A stretch of DNA of 64,000 bases, taken from positions 186,001 through 250,000 of the forward strand of contig CAJTSF010000001.1 in NCBI GenBank assembly GCA_910578985.1. Reading direction: 5' to 3'. Positions 33,114-44,200 of the stretch are shown here, piece by piece. The position numbers and the translations under genes were made by a program. Positions within the stretch are counted from its first letter, which is position 1. Every line of letters starts with the position of its first letter. The notes below the pieces were generated by a model. It worked only from the letters and a program-made list of their open reading frames with translations. It was not told where the DNA came from and did no database searches. This stretch comes from an uncultured Odoribacter sp. (GTDB taxonomy: Bacteria; Bacteroidota; Bacteroidia; Bacteroidales; Marinifilaceae).

Positions 33114-35888
33114 CTACCGGCGGATATTGTCGAAACGGTAGGTGAAGCCTATTTTCAGGAAGGCGGTGGGCAGTGTCCGGTAGGAGATGCTGCTGTACAG
33201 GTCGGAGAGGGAGAACTGCACCGTCCGGCGGTTGCGCAGGAGGTCGTCCGCCGACACATAGATTTTCATGCGGCGCTCCCGTCCGAATTTCTTGCCGATT
33301 TCAAAGTCAAGCGTATGCTCCCGCTGGCGGACACGGTCGCCCCGGGACTGAATGTTGAAGAGGGCGGCATAGCGGAGGCGTGCGTAAAAGCCTTGCCAGA
33401 ACACCCAGGACAGGTTGAAGTCCAGCGATGTATTGAACTGGCGGGCGTTGCCGGTCTCCGTATTCCGGGAAAAGGAAAGGGACTGGGTGGCTGCGAGCGA
33501 GCAGTCGAAATCCTCCGAAAAGTTGGTCAAGAAATGACCGCTGAAATGCCCCGTGTGCGAGGAGTTCATGTTTTTCAAGTCGTCGTATATCGAGGGGGAG
33601 CGCGAGAAGCCGTACCCCGTTGTGGTATGGATGTTCGATTTCAGTTTCTTCCAGGGGAAAGCGTAGGAGATATTTATCCCGATGTTCCGGTTGCCGTTCA
33701 GGTTCACCGGCATGCTGAGGCTGGCGCCGCGCTTCAGGAGGTAGCCGTTCACCACCGTGTCCCGGGCAATGAACTTCGTGTTCGTGGAAATGCCGTTGAA
33801 GGTTTGGCTGAAATGCAGGGTGCCGGACAGGTAGGTGGAACTCTCCAAACCGGTGTATATATAGCTGACGGAAAGGTTGTGCGAATAGGATTTCTTCAAG
33901 CCGGGATTCCCTTTCGACACCTGGAGGGGGTTCGCCACGTCGAGCACATCCTGCAACTGCGTCACGGAGGGCGATGAGGAGTGTCCCGAATAGTTGATGT
34001 CGAGATGCCGGTTTTCCTCGAACCCCATCCCGAAGTTCAACATCGGAGAGAGGTCGGCGTAACGGCTCACGACGGTCGAATCGCCCTGCCCCAGGTAACG
34101 GTAGCGGTTATCCATGCGGGTCTGGTCCACCGACAGCCCACCGCTGAACATCAGATCGTCCTTCGCATAGCTGTAGTTTATCCCGTAGGCATGCACCCGG
34201 TAGGCGTTCCGCAAGGCGTTGGTCTGGGAGCTGTCCACTCCGAGCAACTCCCCGAATGCCTCGTCGCGGTATGCCAGGCTGTTTCTGGAGGAGTGGTCTC
34301 GGTTTATCCGGTAGGCGTAGCGGAAGACCACCCGGGCATGTTCCGTCAAAGGCTCCGTCCAGTTTCCCGACACGGAAAAGTCAAAACCGTTCTGCTTGTT
34401 TCCAATCCGAAGGTGGCGCACGGTATCCGAATAACCGCCCGTTTCCTGCAAGGCATGTTCACGGTGGTGCCGGGATTGGTCGGAAAGCGTGCGATTATAA
34501 CTTCCTTGCAGGGATAAATCCGCCGTTCGCCCTTGTTTGGCAAAGGATGTCATATAAGAGATGTCGCCTGCCCAATTCATCCGTTTTCCCTCGTTTCCAC
34601 TGGCGGAACGGGCGACGTTCACGGTGTCGCCGTCCTCCACGTTGCCGGTGTAATCCAACGAGTGCCCCTTCGAATCGCCCCAGGACGCCCACGTCGAAAA
34701 ACTCAGGCGGTTTTTCCGGTCCGCCTTCCAAACCGCATGAGCATTTACGGAATGAGACCAATCCTCACTGCGTGAACGCCCCTCGCTGTCGAAGAGGCGT
34801 GTCTGGTAACGGTCCGTGGGGAAATACTCCTGTTTCGACTTCGATGCCGATTCCGAGGCGTTTTTCCCGAGGCGGTAATTTCCCGACAGGTCCCATTTCT
34901 CGCCTATCTGCGACGACACGTTCACGTGCCCGCCCCCGCCACGGCTATAGGCATTACCGCCCCCGAAGAGGCTCTCCGGGAAATCCACCCGCATACCCGT
35001 ATTCCGGGCATCCGCGCCGCAAGTGATTTTATGCCGGGAGGCGAAGTAACTGCCCGACAAGTTGCCCGAATAGCTGTTCTCCCGGAAGGTCTGTTTCACG
35101 GGCGAGGAGATGCCGTATGCCGCGTCCCCGTAGCCGAACACTTTTGCCCGGTTGGGCTCGTGGGTCTCGATGTTCAGGGAGCGGTAGCGCTTCCCGTCGT
35201 CATAACCGGAGAACTCCGCCTCTTCGCTCCGCTTGTCGAAAACGGCAAGTTTTTTGACCAATTTGGCGGGGAGGTCTTTCAATGCCATGCCCGGATTGTT
35301 GAACGCATATTCCTGTCCATCGATATAGAGGTGGGTGACCTCCTTGCCCTGCGCCATAATCTTCCCGTCGATGATTTCAAAGCCGGGGAGTTTCTTGATG
35401 AACGCCTCCAGGTCGGCGTCCGGCGCAAGGACGACCGCCTCGGCGTTGAATTTCGTGGTGTCGCCGTGCTGCACCGCCAAGGGCACTTTCGCCTCCACCA
35501 ACACTTCGTCCAGCAGAACGGATTTCAGGCAGATTTCCCCGAGGTCGGTATCTTTCTCCAAGTCCAGATAGAAAAAAAGTCTTTCATATCCGATATACGA
35601 AACGCCCACCTGCACCTTCCCCACCGGCACCCTCGGAAGAGAAAAACGTCCCTCCGCATCGGTCGTCGTGACGGGCGTCTGTTCGTCGCCGATATAGATA
35701 TACGCGCCCGGCAGTGTCTCCTTCTCCTGTCCCGTCCCACATCCGACCACCTGTCCCTGCAACGTCACCGCCACCCGCCGCACCGTGTCCCCCGCAAGCG
35801 TATCCCGGGGCTGTTCCTGCGCATGAAGGTCGCCTGCCCACCACAGGCAGGGCAGCAGCCACACCCACCGATACCTCCGAATCTTCAT
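33114..35888 (-). CDS. TonB-dependent-receptor-like outer-membrane beta-barrel protein
   Basis: 924 residues from the ATG at 35888 (signal peptide ...WVWLLPCLWWAGDLHAQ); an ATG at 35906 is an alternative. Next comes a carboxypeptidase-like beta-sandwich (about 45-125: GAYIYIGDEQTPVTTTDAEG RFSLPRV), a plug-like domain (LPGFEIIDGKIMAQGKEVTH, LYIDGQEY), and a barrel of the OMP_b-brl_3 type to the end (FLKIGFTYRFDNIRR). It resembles the shorter Bacteroidetes TonB-dependent proteins without a SusD partner; substrate unknown. It follows the membrane-protein gene by 22 nt and ends the fbp-led minus-strand group. Confidence 0.88.
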   Translation of the reverse strand: MKIRRYRWVWLLPCLWWAGDLHAQEQPRDTLAGDTVRRVAVTLQGQVVGCGTGQEKETLPGAYIYIGDEQTPVTTTDAEGRFSLPRVPVGKVQVGVSYIGYERLFFYLDLEKDTDLGEICLKSVLLDEVLVEAKVPLAVQHGDTTKFNAEAVVLAPDADLEAFIKKLPGFEIIDGKIMAQGKEVTHLYIDGQEYAFNNPGMALKDLPAKLVKKLAVFDKRSEEAEFSGYDDGKRYRSLNIETHEPNRAKVFGYGDAAYGISSPVKQTFRENSYSGNLSGSYFASRHKITCGADARNTGMRVDFPESLFGGGNAYSRGGGGHVNVSSQIGEKWDLSGNYRLGKNASESASKSKQEYFPTDRYQTRLFDSEGRSRSEDWSHSVNAHAVWKADRKNRLSFSTWASWGDSKGHSLDYTGNVEDGDTVNVARSASGNEGKRMNWAGDISYMTSFAKQGRTADLSLQGSYNRTLSDQSRHHREHALQETGGYSDTVRHLRIGNKQNGFDFSVSGNWTEPLTEHARVVFRYAYRINRDHSSRNSLAYRDEAFGELLGVDSSQTNALRNAYRVHAYGINYSYAKDDLMFSGGLSVDQTRMDNRYRYLGQGDSTVVSRYADLSPMLNFGMGFEENRHLDINYSGHSSSPSVTQLQDVLDVANPLQVSKGNPGLKKSYSHNLSVSYIYTGLESSTYLSGTLHFSQTFNGISTNTKFIARDTVVNGYLLKRGASLSMPVNLNGNRNIGINISYAFPWKKLKSNIHTTTGYGFSRSPSIYDDLKNMNSSHTGHFSGHFLTNFSEDFDCSLAATQSLSFSRNTETGNARQFNTSLDFNLSWVFWQGFYARLRYAALFNIQSRGDRVRQREHTLDFEIGKKFGRERRMKIYVSADDLLRNRRTVQFSLSDLYSSISYRTLPTAFLKIGFTYRFDNIRR

Positions 35889-35910
35889 GCGCCCGACATG
35901 TTCCATCTGT

Positions 35911-36609
35911 TCAACGTTTCTCTCCCTTGCGTGCCCCGATTGCCAGCAATACACCGAGCACGACGCCCAACAATGCCGCGAACAGCACACGCATGTTCCC
36001 CGGCAGGAGGAAAGTCACCGTATGCGCCGGAAACCAGAACAGGGGGATCGTCTTTTTGAACACGAATCCCCACAGCACACGCCAATTCAGTCCCGCAAGG
36101 ATTTCCCCCATCCGTATCGGGCGGAAAAATCCTGCCAGCGTACCGCCGGTCGCCAGGATATGCGTGTCCGTCACCTTATGCAAGGTCATGAACACAGGGG
36201 CAAAGAAAGTGTTCATGCTCACCGACACGGCAAAAGCCACCGCCGCTTTCCCCCACGACAGTCCCTCGCTCCGGAAGACCTCCACGGCGTCCGTCATACC
36301 CAAATACCGCATCAGCACCGGCGTACCGTTCGAGAAGATAATCATCGCCGCATTGATGCCCATCCCCAGCACGCCCCACACCAGCATCCGGGGCAACACA
36401 CCGAATCCTTTCCGGCAATATACCCCCGCACTGATACGCATTCCCAACATTTCACCCAGGGTGGAGAGCAACGCGAATTTCACGAAGCTCATCACCATAC
36501 CGTGCCCCGCATTGAATGCCTGATACCACCGATAGACCGGCTCACAGACAAAAAAAGGCAGCAACAATGCCGCCACAACCGCTATAAACAATAAATCCTG
36601 CTTCTTCAT
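35911..36609 (-). CDS. Polytopic inner-membrane protein with Mpv17-like C-terminus
   Basis: 232 residues from the ATG at 36609 (MKKQDLLFIAVVAAL). Five or six membrane segments. I do not firmly recognise it, but the C-terminal segment FWFPAHTVTFLLPGNMRVLF has the pattern of the Mpv17/PMP22 signature (W-P-x-x-x-x-x-N/T-F-x-x-x-P-x-x-x-R-V-L-F), and RWYQAFNAGHGMVMSFVKFA resembles the family's N-terminal YxxxL...P/GxxxxxxG region. In eukaryotes these are organelle membrane channels; bacterial relatives are little studied. It lies between the acyl-CoA synthetase gene and the receptor gene. Confidence 0.7.
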   Translation of the reverse strand: MKKQDLLFIAVVAALLLPFFVCEPVYRWYQAFNAGHGMVMSFVKFALLSTLGEMLGMRISAGVYCRKGFGVLPRMLVWGVLGMGINAAMIIFSNGTPVLMRYLGMTDAVEVFRSEGLSWGKAAVAFAVSVSMNTFFAPVFMTLHKVTDTHILATGGTLAGFFRPIRMGEILAGLNWRVLWGFVFKKTIPLFWFPAHTVTFLLPGNMRVLFAALLGVVLGVLLAIGARKGEKR

Positions 36610-36658
36610 AAAAACGAAATAGGTGTGCCGGCATACGGAACGCCGGCACACCGGTTGA

Positions 36659-38716
36659 TTATTTTTCTATTCTGATACGTGCGTCCACCGCCACCACGGC
36701 ATCCTTGTTGCCCAGCAGCGGATTCAGGTCCATCTCGAAAATCTCCGGCGCCACTTTCACCAGCATGGATACCCGTGCCACCGCTTCAGCGAATTTCTCT
36801 TCGTTCACCGGTTCCTGACCGCGTACCCCCCGGATGATTTTGTAGGACTTCAACTCCCGAATCATCTCCAGCGCTTCCGGCTGTGCAATCGGCGCCAGCC
36901 CCGCCTTCACGTCCTTGAGCACCTCGATGAAGATGCCGCCCAGCCCGCACAACACCATGTGACCGAACTTCTCTTCCCGCTTCGCCCCGATGAAGACCTC
37001 CGTCCCGTGCAGTTGCTGTGCAAGCATCACGGCGTAGGTGTCCTGAATCTTCATCATCCGGCGGAACTCGCTGCGCACGGTCTCCTCATCCTTCACGTTC
37101 AGCGTCACACCGCCCACATCCGACTTGTGCACCGGTCCCACGACCTTCATCACCAGCGGGAAACCGACCTTACGCGCCAGCGCCACGGCCTCCTCTTCCT
37201 TGTCCGCCACTCCTTCCTTCGCCCGGGCGATGCCTGCCGCATCCAGCAGTTCATGTATCTCCTCCGGCGAGAGGTAGCCGTTCGCCGCCTTGTCCACCAC
37301 CGCACGCACGCGTGCCTTGTCCACTGCCGGCATTTCCGGTTCGGCAGATTGCGGCGCAGGCGTCCGGAAGACCTTGCACAATGCCCGTCCGAAGTTCACC
37401 TCGTAGGGGAAATATACTCCGCCTTCCTTCACGAACTCCTCGATTTCCTCCTTCACCACCATGGAGGAGGGGAATATCGGATATATCGGCTTCTTCGATG
37501 TCGCTATCTTCTCCCGCAGCACCTTGTACACATCGAACACGGGGAACAGCCCCGGGCTGCCGAATATCACGGCGATACCGTCGATATTGTCGAAATCCCT
37601 GTTGCAGGCATCCAGAATCACGCCCAACTGCTCCGCCGTACCCGTTGCCAGGAAGTCGATGGGGTTGCCCACCGACGAGCCGTTGAACAACTGCTCCAAC
37701 AGCGCTTCCGCTTTCGGCCCTTCCAGATGGGGAATCTCCATACCCCCGTTCGACAGCGCATCCGTCAGCATCACCGCCGGACCGCCCGCGTGAGTAACGA
37801 TGGCGATGTTCTTTCCTTTCAGCTCCGGATAGGTGAATATCGCCGCTACCGTCGCCAGTTCGTCACGTCCGTGGCAACGCACGATGCCTGCCTTGCGGAA
37901 CAAGGCTTCCACTGCCACGTCCGAGCTTGCCAGGGCTCCCGTATGCGACGATGCCGCCCGGCTGCCTGCCGCGGAACCGCCCGACTTGATGGCGGCAATC
38001 CGACATCCCTTGCGAATCAGCGAAGAGGCATGCTTCAACAATTTTTCCGGCTTGTCGATGCTCTCCACATACATCAATTTAATGCGGGAACTCGTTTCCG
38101 GGTCGAACGACTCGTCCCAGTATTCCAGCACCTCTTCCACGCCGAGCTGTGCCGAGTTGCCCACCGAGTAAACACTCGAGAACTTCACGCCTTTCTGCAT
38201 GCCGGCGTCCATGATAAAAAGCGCCGTGGCTCCGGAACCCGATACGAAATCCACCCCCTTCGGGTCCAATTTCGGTATCGGCGTGGTGAACACCCCGTTG
38301 TAATTCGTTGTCAGTACCCCAATGCAGTTCGGTCCGATCAGCGCGCCTCCGACGGCATCCACCGTCTCCACGATGCGCCGTTCCAGTTCCTTTCCCTCCG
38401 CGTTCTCCTCGCTGAAGCCCGCCGACAGGATGATAAACGCCCGCGTCCCCTTCTCCTTCGCCAGCACCTCCACGGCATCCGGGCAGAACTTTGCCGCAAT
38501 CGCCAGTATCGCGCACTCCACCTGCGGCAGGTCGCGCACATCGCGGCATGCCTTTACGCCCTGCACCTCATCCACTTTCGGGTTCACCACATACAACCCG
38601 CCCCCGAAATGCCCGTCGAGCAGGTTCTTCAACACCTTACCGCCCGGCTTCTGTACGTCGTCCGAGCCTCCCACCACGACGATGCTGGCGGGGTTCAATA
38701 ATTGCTTGTTAATCAT
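36659..38716 (-). CDS. ADP-forming acetate/acyl-CoA ligase (fused alpha-beta)
   Basis: 685 residues from the ATG at 38716; the upstream in-frame TTG at 38731 overlaps the end of fbp and is not used. The order is CoA-binding Rossmann domain (IVVVGGSDDVQKPGGKVLKN), succinyl-CoA-synthetase-like domain, the phospho-His loop ASSHTGAL with His258, and a C-terminal ATP-grasp beta part (FPLVMKVVGPVHKSDVGGV). It makes ATP from an acyl-CoA plus ADP and phosphate, releasing acetate or a branched acid; useful in anaerobic fermentation of amino acids. It begins 7 nt after the fbp stop. Confidence 0.93.
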   Translation of the reverse strand: MINKQLLNPASIVVVGGSDDVQKPGGKVLKNLLDGHFGGGLYVVNPKVDEVQGVKACRDVRDLPQVECAILAIAAKFCPDAVEVLAKEKGTRAFIILSAGFSEENAEGKELERRIVETVDAVGGALIGPNCIGVLTTNYNGVFTTPIPKLDPKGVDFVSGSGATALFIMDAGMQKGVKFSSVYSVGNSAQLGVEEVLEYWDESFDPETSSRIKLMYVESIDKPEKLLKHASSLIRKGCRIAAIKSGGSAAGSRAASSHTGALASSDVAVEALFRKAGIVRCHGRDELATVAAIFTYPELKGKNIAIVTHAGGPAVMLTDALSNGGMEIPHLEGPKAEALLEQLFNGSSVGNPIDFLATGTAEQLGVILDACNRDFDNIDGIAVIFGSPGLFPVFDVYKVLREKIATSKKPIYPIFPSSMVVKEEIEEFVKEGGVYFPYEVNFGRALCKVFRTPAPQSAEPEMPAVDKARVRAVVDKAANGYLSPEEIHELLDAAGIARAKEGVADKEEEAVALARKVGFPLVMKVVGPVHKSDVGGVTLNVKDEETVRSEFRRMMKIQDTYAVMLAQQLHGTEVFIGAKREEKFGHMVLCGLGGIFIEVLKDVKAGLAPIAQPEALEMIRELKSYKIIRGVRGQEPVNEEKFAEAVARVSMLVKVAPEIFEMDLNPLLGNKDAVVAVDARIRIEK

Positions 38717-38723
38717 AATGTCT

Positions 38724-39731
38724 TTATTCAAACGTCTTTAAAAACTCCATCACCTTGCCGGTCATGTCTTTCGCTCCCGTGTAGAACGGCACACGCTGGT
38801 GAATGGTCTCGGGACGGATTTCCAGGATACGCTTCCCTCCGTCCGTCGCCAGTCCGCCCGCCTGCTCCGCGATGAAGGCAATCGGGTTGCATTCGTAGAG
38901 CAGACGCAGTTTACCCGTCGGATGGCTGTTCGTCGGCGGATACATGAATACCCCGCCCTTCAGCAGATTGCGGTGGAAGTCCGCCACCAGCGAACCGATG
39001 TAACGCGAGGTGTAGGGACGTTTCGTCTCCTTGTCCTCCTCCTGGCAATACTTGATGTATTTCTTCACTCCTGCGGGGAACTTCTCGTAGTTCCCTTCAT
39101 TGATGGAATAAATCTTTCCCTGTGCCGGCGACTTCACGTTGGGGTGCGAGAGACAGAACTCCCCGATGGAGGTGTCCAGCGTAAAGCCGTTCACCCCGTT
39201 GCCCGTCGTGTAAACCAGCATCGTGGACGACCCGTAAATCACATACCCCGCCGCCACCTGGTCGCACCCCGGCTGCAGGAAATCCTCCAGCGTCGCCACG
39301 CTTCCCACCGGCGATTTCCGGCGGTACACCGAGAAAATGGTCCCGATGGAGACGTTCACGTCGATGTTCGAGGAACCGTCCAGCGGGTCCATACATATAA
39401 TATATTTCGCATCGCGTGACATCTCCCCTTCGAACACCACCACATCCTGATTTTCCTCCGATGCCACCCCGCAGCACTCCCCGCTCGCCTTCAGCTCCGC
39501 GATGAAAGTCTCGTTGGCATACACATCCAGTTTCTGCTGGTCCTCCCCTTGCACGTTCTCCGTCCCCGCACGTCCCAGAATATCCACCAGCCCCGCCTTG
39601 TTCACTTCACGATTGATTTTTTTGGCTGCAATCCCGATATGGTGCAGCAGGGAAGAAAAACCTCCCGTAGCCTGCGGCACATTTGCCTGCTGCTCGATGA
39701 TGAATTGATTTAACGTTGTTACTTTATTCAT
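38724..39731 (-). CDS. fbp: Fructose-1,6-bisphosphatase, class 1
   Basis: 335 residues, normal length. Metal- and substrate-binding residues are in DPLDGSSNIDVNVSIGTIF; YVIYGSSTMLVYTTGNGVNG and GGVFMYPPTNSHPTGKLRLL are further family blocks. Catalyses the committed dephosphorylation of gluconeogenesis. It is divergent from the aspartate kinase gene and shares its 184-nt intergenic promoter region. Confidence 0.97.
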   Translation of the reverse strand: MNKVTTLNQFIIEQQANVPQATGGFSSLLHHIGIAAKKINREVNKAGLVDILGRAGTENVQGEDQQKLDVYANETFIAELKASGECCGVASEENQDVVVFEGEMSRDAKYIICMDPLDGSSNIDVNVSIGTIFSVYRRKSPVGSVATLEDFLQPGCDQVAAGYVIYGSSTMLVYTTGNGVNGFTLDTSIGEFCLSHPNVKSPAQGKIYSINEGNYEKFPAGVKKYIKYCQEEDKETKRPYTSRYIGSLVADFHRNLLKGGVFMYPPTNSHPTGKLRLLYECNPIAFIAEQAGGLATDGGKRILEIRPETIHQRVPFYTGAKDMTGKVMEFLKTFE

Positions 39732-39758
39732 GACCCCAGATTAATTTTTTCATATCGG

Positions 39759-39766
39759 CAAAGGTA
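39759..39766 (-). promoter_or_regulatory. Promoter -7 box (TACCTTTG) for fbp and downstream genes
   Basis: The minus strand reads TACCTTTG, 27 nt before the fbp ATG. Confidence 0.6.
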
Positions 39767-39854
39767 GGACGATAAAATGGATTACACAAACGTTACCAGA
39801 AAATCTTCACCACCCGGAAGCAGGACAAGCCTGCTACAAGCTACTCCCTTTGCG

Positions 39855-39886
39855 TTTGCGCTTTCGGGATTAAATGCCTACATTTG
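39855..39886 (+). promoter_or_regulatory. Full promoter (TTTG-N20-TACATTTG) for aspartate kinase
   Basis: TTTG at 39855-39858 and TACATTTG at 39879-39886 with a 20-nt spacer. It overlaps the first codons of the longer open frame (from 39874), so the ATG at 39916 is the real start. Confidence 0.7.
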
Positions 39887-39915
39887 CCTCCACAAACGAG
39901 AAAAGCAAGCGAACT

Positions 39916-41172
39916 ATGGACATCTTCAAATTCGGCGGGGCATCGGTCAAGGATGCCGAAGGAGTAAAGAACCTGTTTAATATTATCAACACACGGAAGG
40001 AAAACCTGATTATCGTGGTTTCCGCCATGGGCAAAATGACGGATGCGCTGGAGGCTGTGTGTAACGCCTATTTCCACCGTGCGGGAGAAACAGCGGAGGC
40101 GCTGGAGCGGGTGAAGGCGTTCCACCGGGGCATCGTGCGGGAGCTGTTCGGGACGGGGGGCAACAAAGTGGAGAAGCAGGTGGAAGACCTGCTGCAAACG
40201 CTGGAAGATATGACGAAAGAGGAACCGTCGCTGTCATACGACTATGAATACGACCGGTTGATTTGCTTCGGGGAACTGCTTTCGACCACCATCGTCGCCG
40301 CTTATCTAGAACGGCAGGGACGGAAAGCCAAATGGGTGGATATCCGAAAGTGCCTCATCACGGACGCGAACTACCGGAACGCAGGGGTGAACCTGGAACT
40401 CTCGGCACGGATGTGCCGGCAGGCGTTCACGTTTCAGGACACGTTCATGTACGTGACCCAGGGCTTCATCGCGGGGACGACGACCAACCAGACGACGACA
40501 CTGGGACGCGAGGGGTCGGACTACACGGCGGCTCTGTTGGCAAACCTCTTGGACGCAGAGGAGGTGACCATCTGGAAGGATGTGCCGGGCATCATGAATG
40601 CCGACCCGAAACTATTCGAGGATGCGGAGGTCATCGCGAAGATGTCCTACAAGGAGGCCATCGAGCTGTCCAACTGCGGGGCGAAAGTCATCCACCCGAA
40701 GACCATCAAACCGTTGCAGAACAAAGGCATCCCGTTGTTCGTGCGGTCATTCCTTTACCCGGAGAGCCACGGCTCGGTCATCCGGGAGCTGGACGAACGC
40801 CTGAACCTGCCGCCGATATTCATCGACAAAGGCAACCAGTTGCTGCTGACGCTGACGCCGCGGGACTTCTCTTTCATCGCGGAGGAGAAGCTGAGCGGGA
40901 TATTCGCCACGCTGGCAAAATACCGGATGCGCTTAAACCTGATGCAGACCTCCGCCATCTCGTTCTCTTTCTGCATCGACCTGCACGAGGCTGTTTTCCG
41001 GCAGTTCATCGAGGAGTTGCACGATGAATACGAGGTGCTCTACAACAAGAACGTGCGCCTGCTCACCATCCGCCATTACACGGATGACGCCATCGCCCGC
41101 ATGACCGAAGGGAAAAAAATACTGGTGGAACAACGCAGCCGTCTGACGGCACGGTTTGTGGCGGAGGAATAA
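39916..41172 (+). CDS. Aspartate kinase, monofunctional
   Basis: 418 residues from the ATG at 39916. The amino-acid-kinase domain starts with MDIFKFGGASVKDAEGVKN and contains GFIAGTTTNQTTTLGREGSD and the nucleotide-binding VTIWKDVPGIMNADPK; two ACT-like regulatory domains follow from about residue 305 (LLTLTPRDFSFIAEEKLSGI). It makes aspartyl phosphate for the lysine, threonine, methionine and diaminopimelate pathways, and the ACT region implies end-product feedback. No homoserine dehydrogenase part is attached. Confidence 0.95.
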   Translation: MDIFKFGGASVKDAEGVKNLFNIINTRKENLIIVVSAMGKMTDALEAVCNAYFHRAGETAEALERVKAFHRGIVRELFGTGGNKVEKQVEDLLQTLEDMTKEEPSLSYDYEYDRLICFGELLSTTIVAAYLERQGRKAKWVDIRKCLITDANYRNAGVNLELSARMCRQAFTFQDTFMYVTQGFIAGTTTNQTTTLGREGSDYTAALLANLLDAEEVTIWKDVPGIMNADPKLFEDAEVIAKMSYKEAIELSNCGAKVIHPKTIKPLQNKGIPLFVRSFLYPESHGSVIRELDERLNLPPIFIDKGNQLLLTLTPRDFSFIAEEKLSGIFATLAKYRMRLNLMQTSAISFSFCIDLHEAVFRQFIEELHDEYEVLYNKNVRLLTIRHYTDDAIARMTEGKKILVEQRSRLTARFVAEE

Positions 41173-41212
41173 GATAAATAGGGCAGAAATTGCTATTTTC
41201 CATGCAAAATGG

Positions 41213-41220
41213 TATATTTG
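41213..41220 (+). promoter_or_regulatory. Promoter -7 box (TATATTTG) for ileS
   Basis: TATATTTG lies 40 nt before the ileS ATG; ATTG at 41189-41192, 20 nt upstream, is a near match to the -33 element. Confidence 0.6.
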
Positions 41221-41259
41221 CAGCCAGTCTATATTAAAAACATTTAATTTTTAGCATCC

Positions 41260-44200
41260 ATGAACGAGAAATTTCCTGAATACAAGGGGTTGAATCTTTC
41301 GGAAGTGAACAAAGAGATTTTGGGGAACTGGCAGAAAGAGGATACTTTCAAGATGAGCATGAAAACCCGGGAGGGGCATCCTGCGTTTGTATTTTTCGAG
41401 GGTCCCCCCTCGGCAAACGGCATGCCGGGTATTCACCACGTGATAGCGCGCACGCTGAAGGATGTGATTTGCCGTTACAAAACGCTCCAGGGATTTCAAG
41501 TGGAACGCAAGGCGGGATGGGATACCCACGGACTGCCGGTGGAACTGGGCGTGGAGAAGAAGCTGGGAATTACGAAAGAGGCCATCGGAAAAAGCATCAG
41601 CGTGGCGGAATACAACCGGGAATGCCGCTCGGAGGTGATGAAGTTCACGAAAGAGTGGGAGGAGCTGACGCAGCGGATGGGGTATTGGGTGGACATGGAG
41701 AACCCGTATATCACGTACGACAACCGGTATATCGAGACACTGTGGTATCTGTTGAAAAAACTGTACGACAAAGGATTCCTGTACAAAGGATATACGATTC
41801 AGCCTTACTCTCCGGCGGCGGGCACGGGCTTGAGCACGCATGAGCTGAACCAGCCGGGGTGCTACCGGGATGTGAAGGACACGACCTGCACCGCGCAGTT
41901 CAAAGTGGTCCGGAACGAGCAGTCGGAGAAGTTGTTCGCACACGGCGGCGAAGTCTATTTCCTGGCATGGACGACGACCCCGTGGACATTACCGTCGAAT
42001 ACGGCATTGGCAGTGGGTCCGAACATCACGTATGAGGTGGTGAAGACTTTCAATCCCTATACCTCCCTGCCGGTGACGGTGGTGCTCGCCAAGGACCGTT
42101 TCAACGCCTACTTCAACCCGAAAGCGGAAGGGCTGGCGCTTGCCGACTACAAAGAGGGGGACAAACTGATTCCCTACGAAAAAGCGGGTGAGTTCAAGGG
42201 CACGGAGCTGGTAGGTATCCGCTACGAGCAACTGATGCCGTGGATGCGTCCTGACGGTGACGCGTTCCGGGTGATTGCGGGGGACTATGTGACGACGGAG
42301 GACGGCACTGGCATCGTGCACATCGCACCGACGTTCGGCGCGGACGACGCGCGGGTGGCGAAGGCGGCAGGCATCGCGCCGATGCTGCTGGTGGACAAGG
42401 AAGGAAATACGCAGCCGATGGTGGACAAGCGGGGACGGCTGTTTGTCCTGGAAGAGATGGACGGGGAGTATGTGGCAAACCACGTGAACAAAGAATTATA
42501 TGGAGAATATGCGGGACGGTATGTGAAAAATGCCTATGACCCGGCACTGACGGAAGAGGATACGACGTTGGACATCGACCTGTCCGTGATGCTGAAGAAA
42601 GAGAACAAGGCGTTCAAGGTGGAGAAGCACGAACACAATTACCCGCACTGCTGGCGGACGGACAAACCGGTGCTTTATTACCCGCTGGATTCGTGGTTTA
42701 TCAAGACGACGGCGGTCCGTGATCGGATGATTGAACTGAACAAGACCATTAACTGGAAACCGGCAAGCACAGGCGAGGGACGATTCGGGAAGTGGCTGGA
42801 GAATTTAGTGGACTGGAACCTGTCCCGCTCCCGCTATTGGGGCACACCGCTGCCCATCTGGATCAGCGAGGACGGCAGCGAACAGAAGTGCATCGGTTCG
42901 GTGGCCGAACTGATGGAGGAAATCGAAAAGTCCATCGCTGCGGGATTCATGACGAAGAACCCCTACGAAGGGTTCCAGACGGGAGTATATACGAAAGAGA
43001 ATTACGATAAAATCGACCTGCACCGCCCATATGTGGACGACATTGTGTTGGTGTCGCCCACAGGCAAGAAAATGATGCGCGAGAAGGACCTCATCGACGT
43101 GTGGTTCGATTCGGGAGCCATGCCTTACGCCCAGTTGCATTATCCTTTCGAACACCGGGAGGAGATTGAAAACGGGGTGCGCTTCCCTGCCGACTTCATC
43201 GCGGAGGGAGTGGACCAGACGCGGGGGTGGTTTTTCACGTTGCACGCCATCGCTACGATGGCATTCGACTCGGTGGCATTCCGGAATATCATTTCGAACG
43301 GGTTGGTGCTGGACGCGAAAGGCAACAAGATGTCGAAGCGGCTGGGAAATGCGGTAGATCCGTTCGCCACCATCGAAGAACACGGCTCGGACCCGTTGCG
43401 GTGGTACATGATTACCAACTCGCAGCCGTGGGATAACCTGAAGTTCGACATCGCCGGCGTGGACGAGGTGAAACGGAAATTCTTCGGGACGCTTTACAAT
43501 ACTTACGGGTTCTTCGCGCTATACGCCAACGTAGACCGTTTCCGGTATGCGGAGAAAGAGGTGCCGGTTGCCAAACGACCGGAAATCGACCGATGGATTC
43601 TGTCGCTGCTGAACTCCCTTGTCAAGGAGGTGACGGAGGCATACGAGAAATACGAACCGACGCGCGCAGGACGTGCCATCCAGGACTTTGTGGTGGAGAA
43701 CCTCTCCAACTGGTATGTTCGCCTGTCGCGCAAAAGATATTGGGGCGGGGACTATTCGCAGGATAAGATTTCGGCCTACCAGACGCTGTACACCTGCCTG
43801 GAGACGGTCGCCGTACTGGCATCGCCCATCGCACCGTTCTATATGGATAAACTATACCGCGACCTGAACAGCGTAACGGGACGTTTCTCCGGCAGCGTGC
43901 ACCTGGCGGATTTCCCGGAAGCGGACGACGCGCTCATTGACCGGGCTTTGGAGGAGCGGATGGAACTGGCACAACAGATTTCCTCCATGGTGCTCGGACT
44001 GCGCCGGAAAGTGCAACTGCGCGTACGCCAGCCGCTCAGCAAACTGATTGTCCCCATCCTGAACGAAGAGATGGTGAAACAATTGGATGCCGTGAAACCG
44101 ATTATCCTGTCGGAGGTGAATGTGAAAGAGCTGGAGTACATCACGGATACGACAGGCGTTTTGGTCAAACGTATCAAGCCTAATTTCAAGACCCTCGGAC

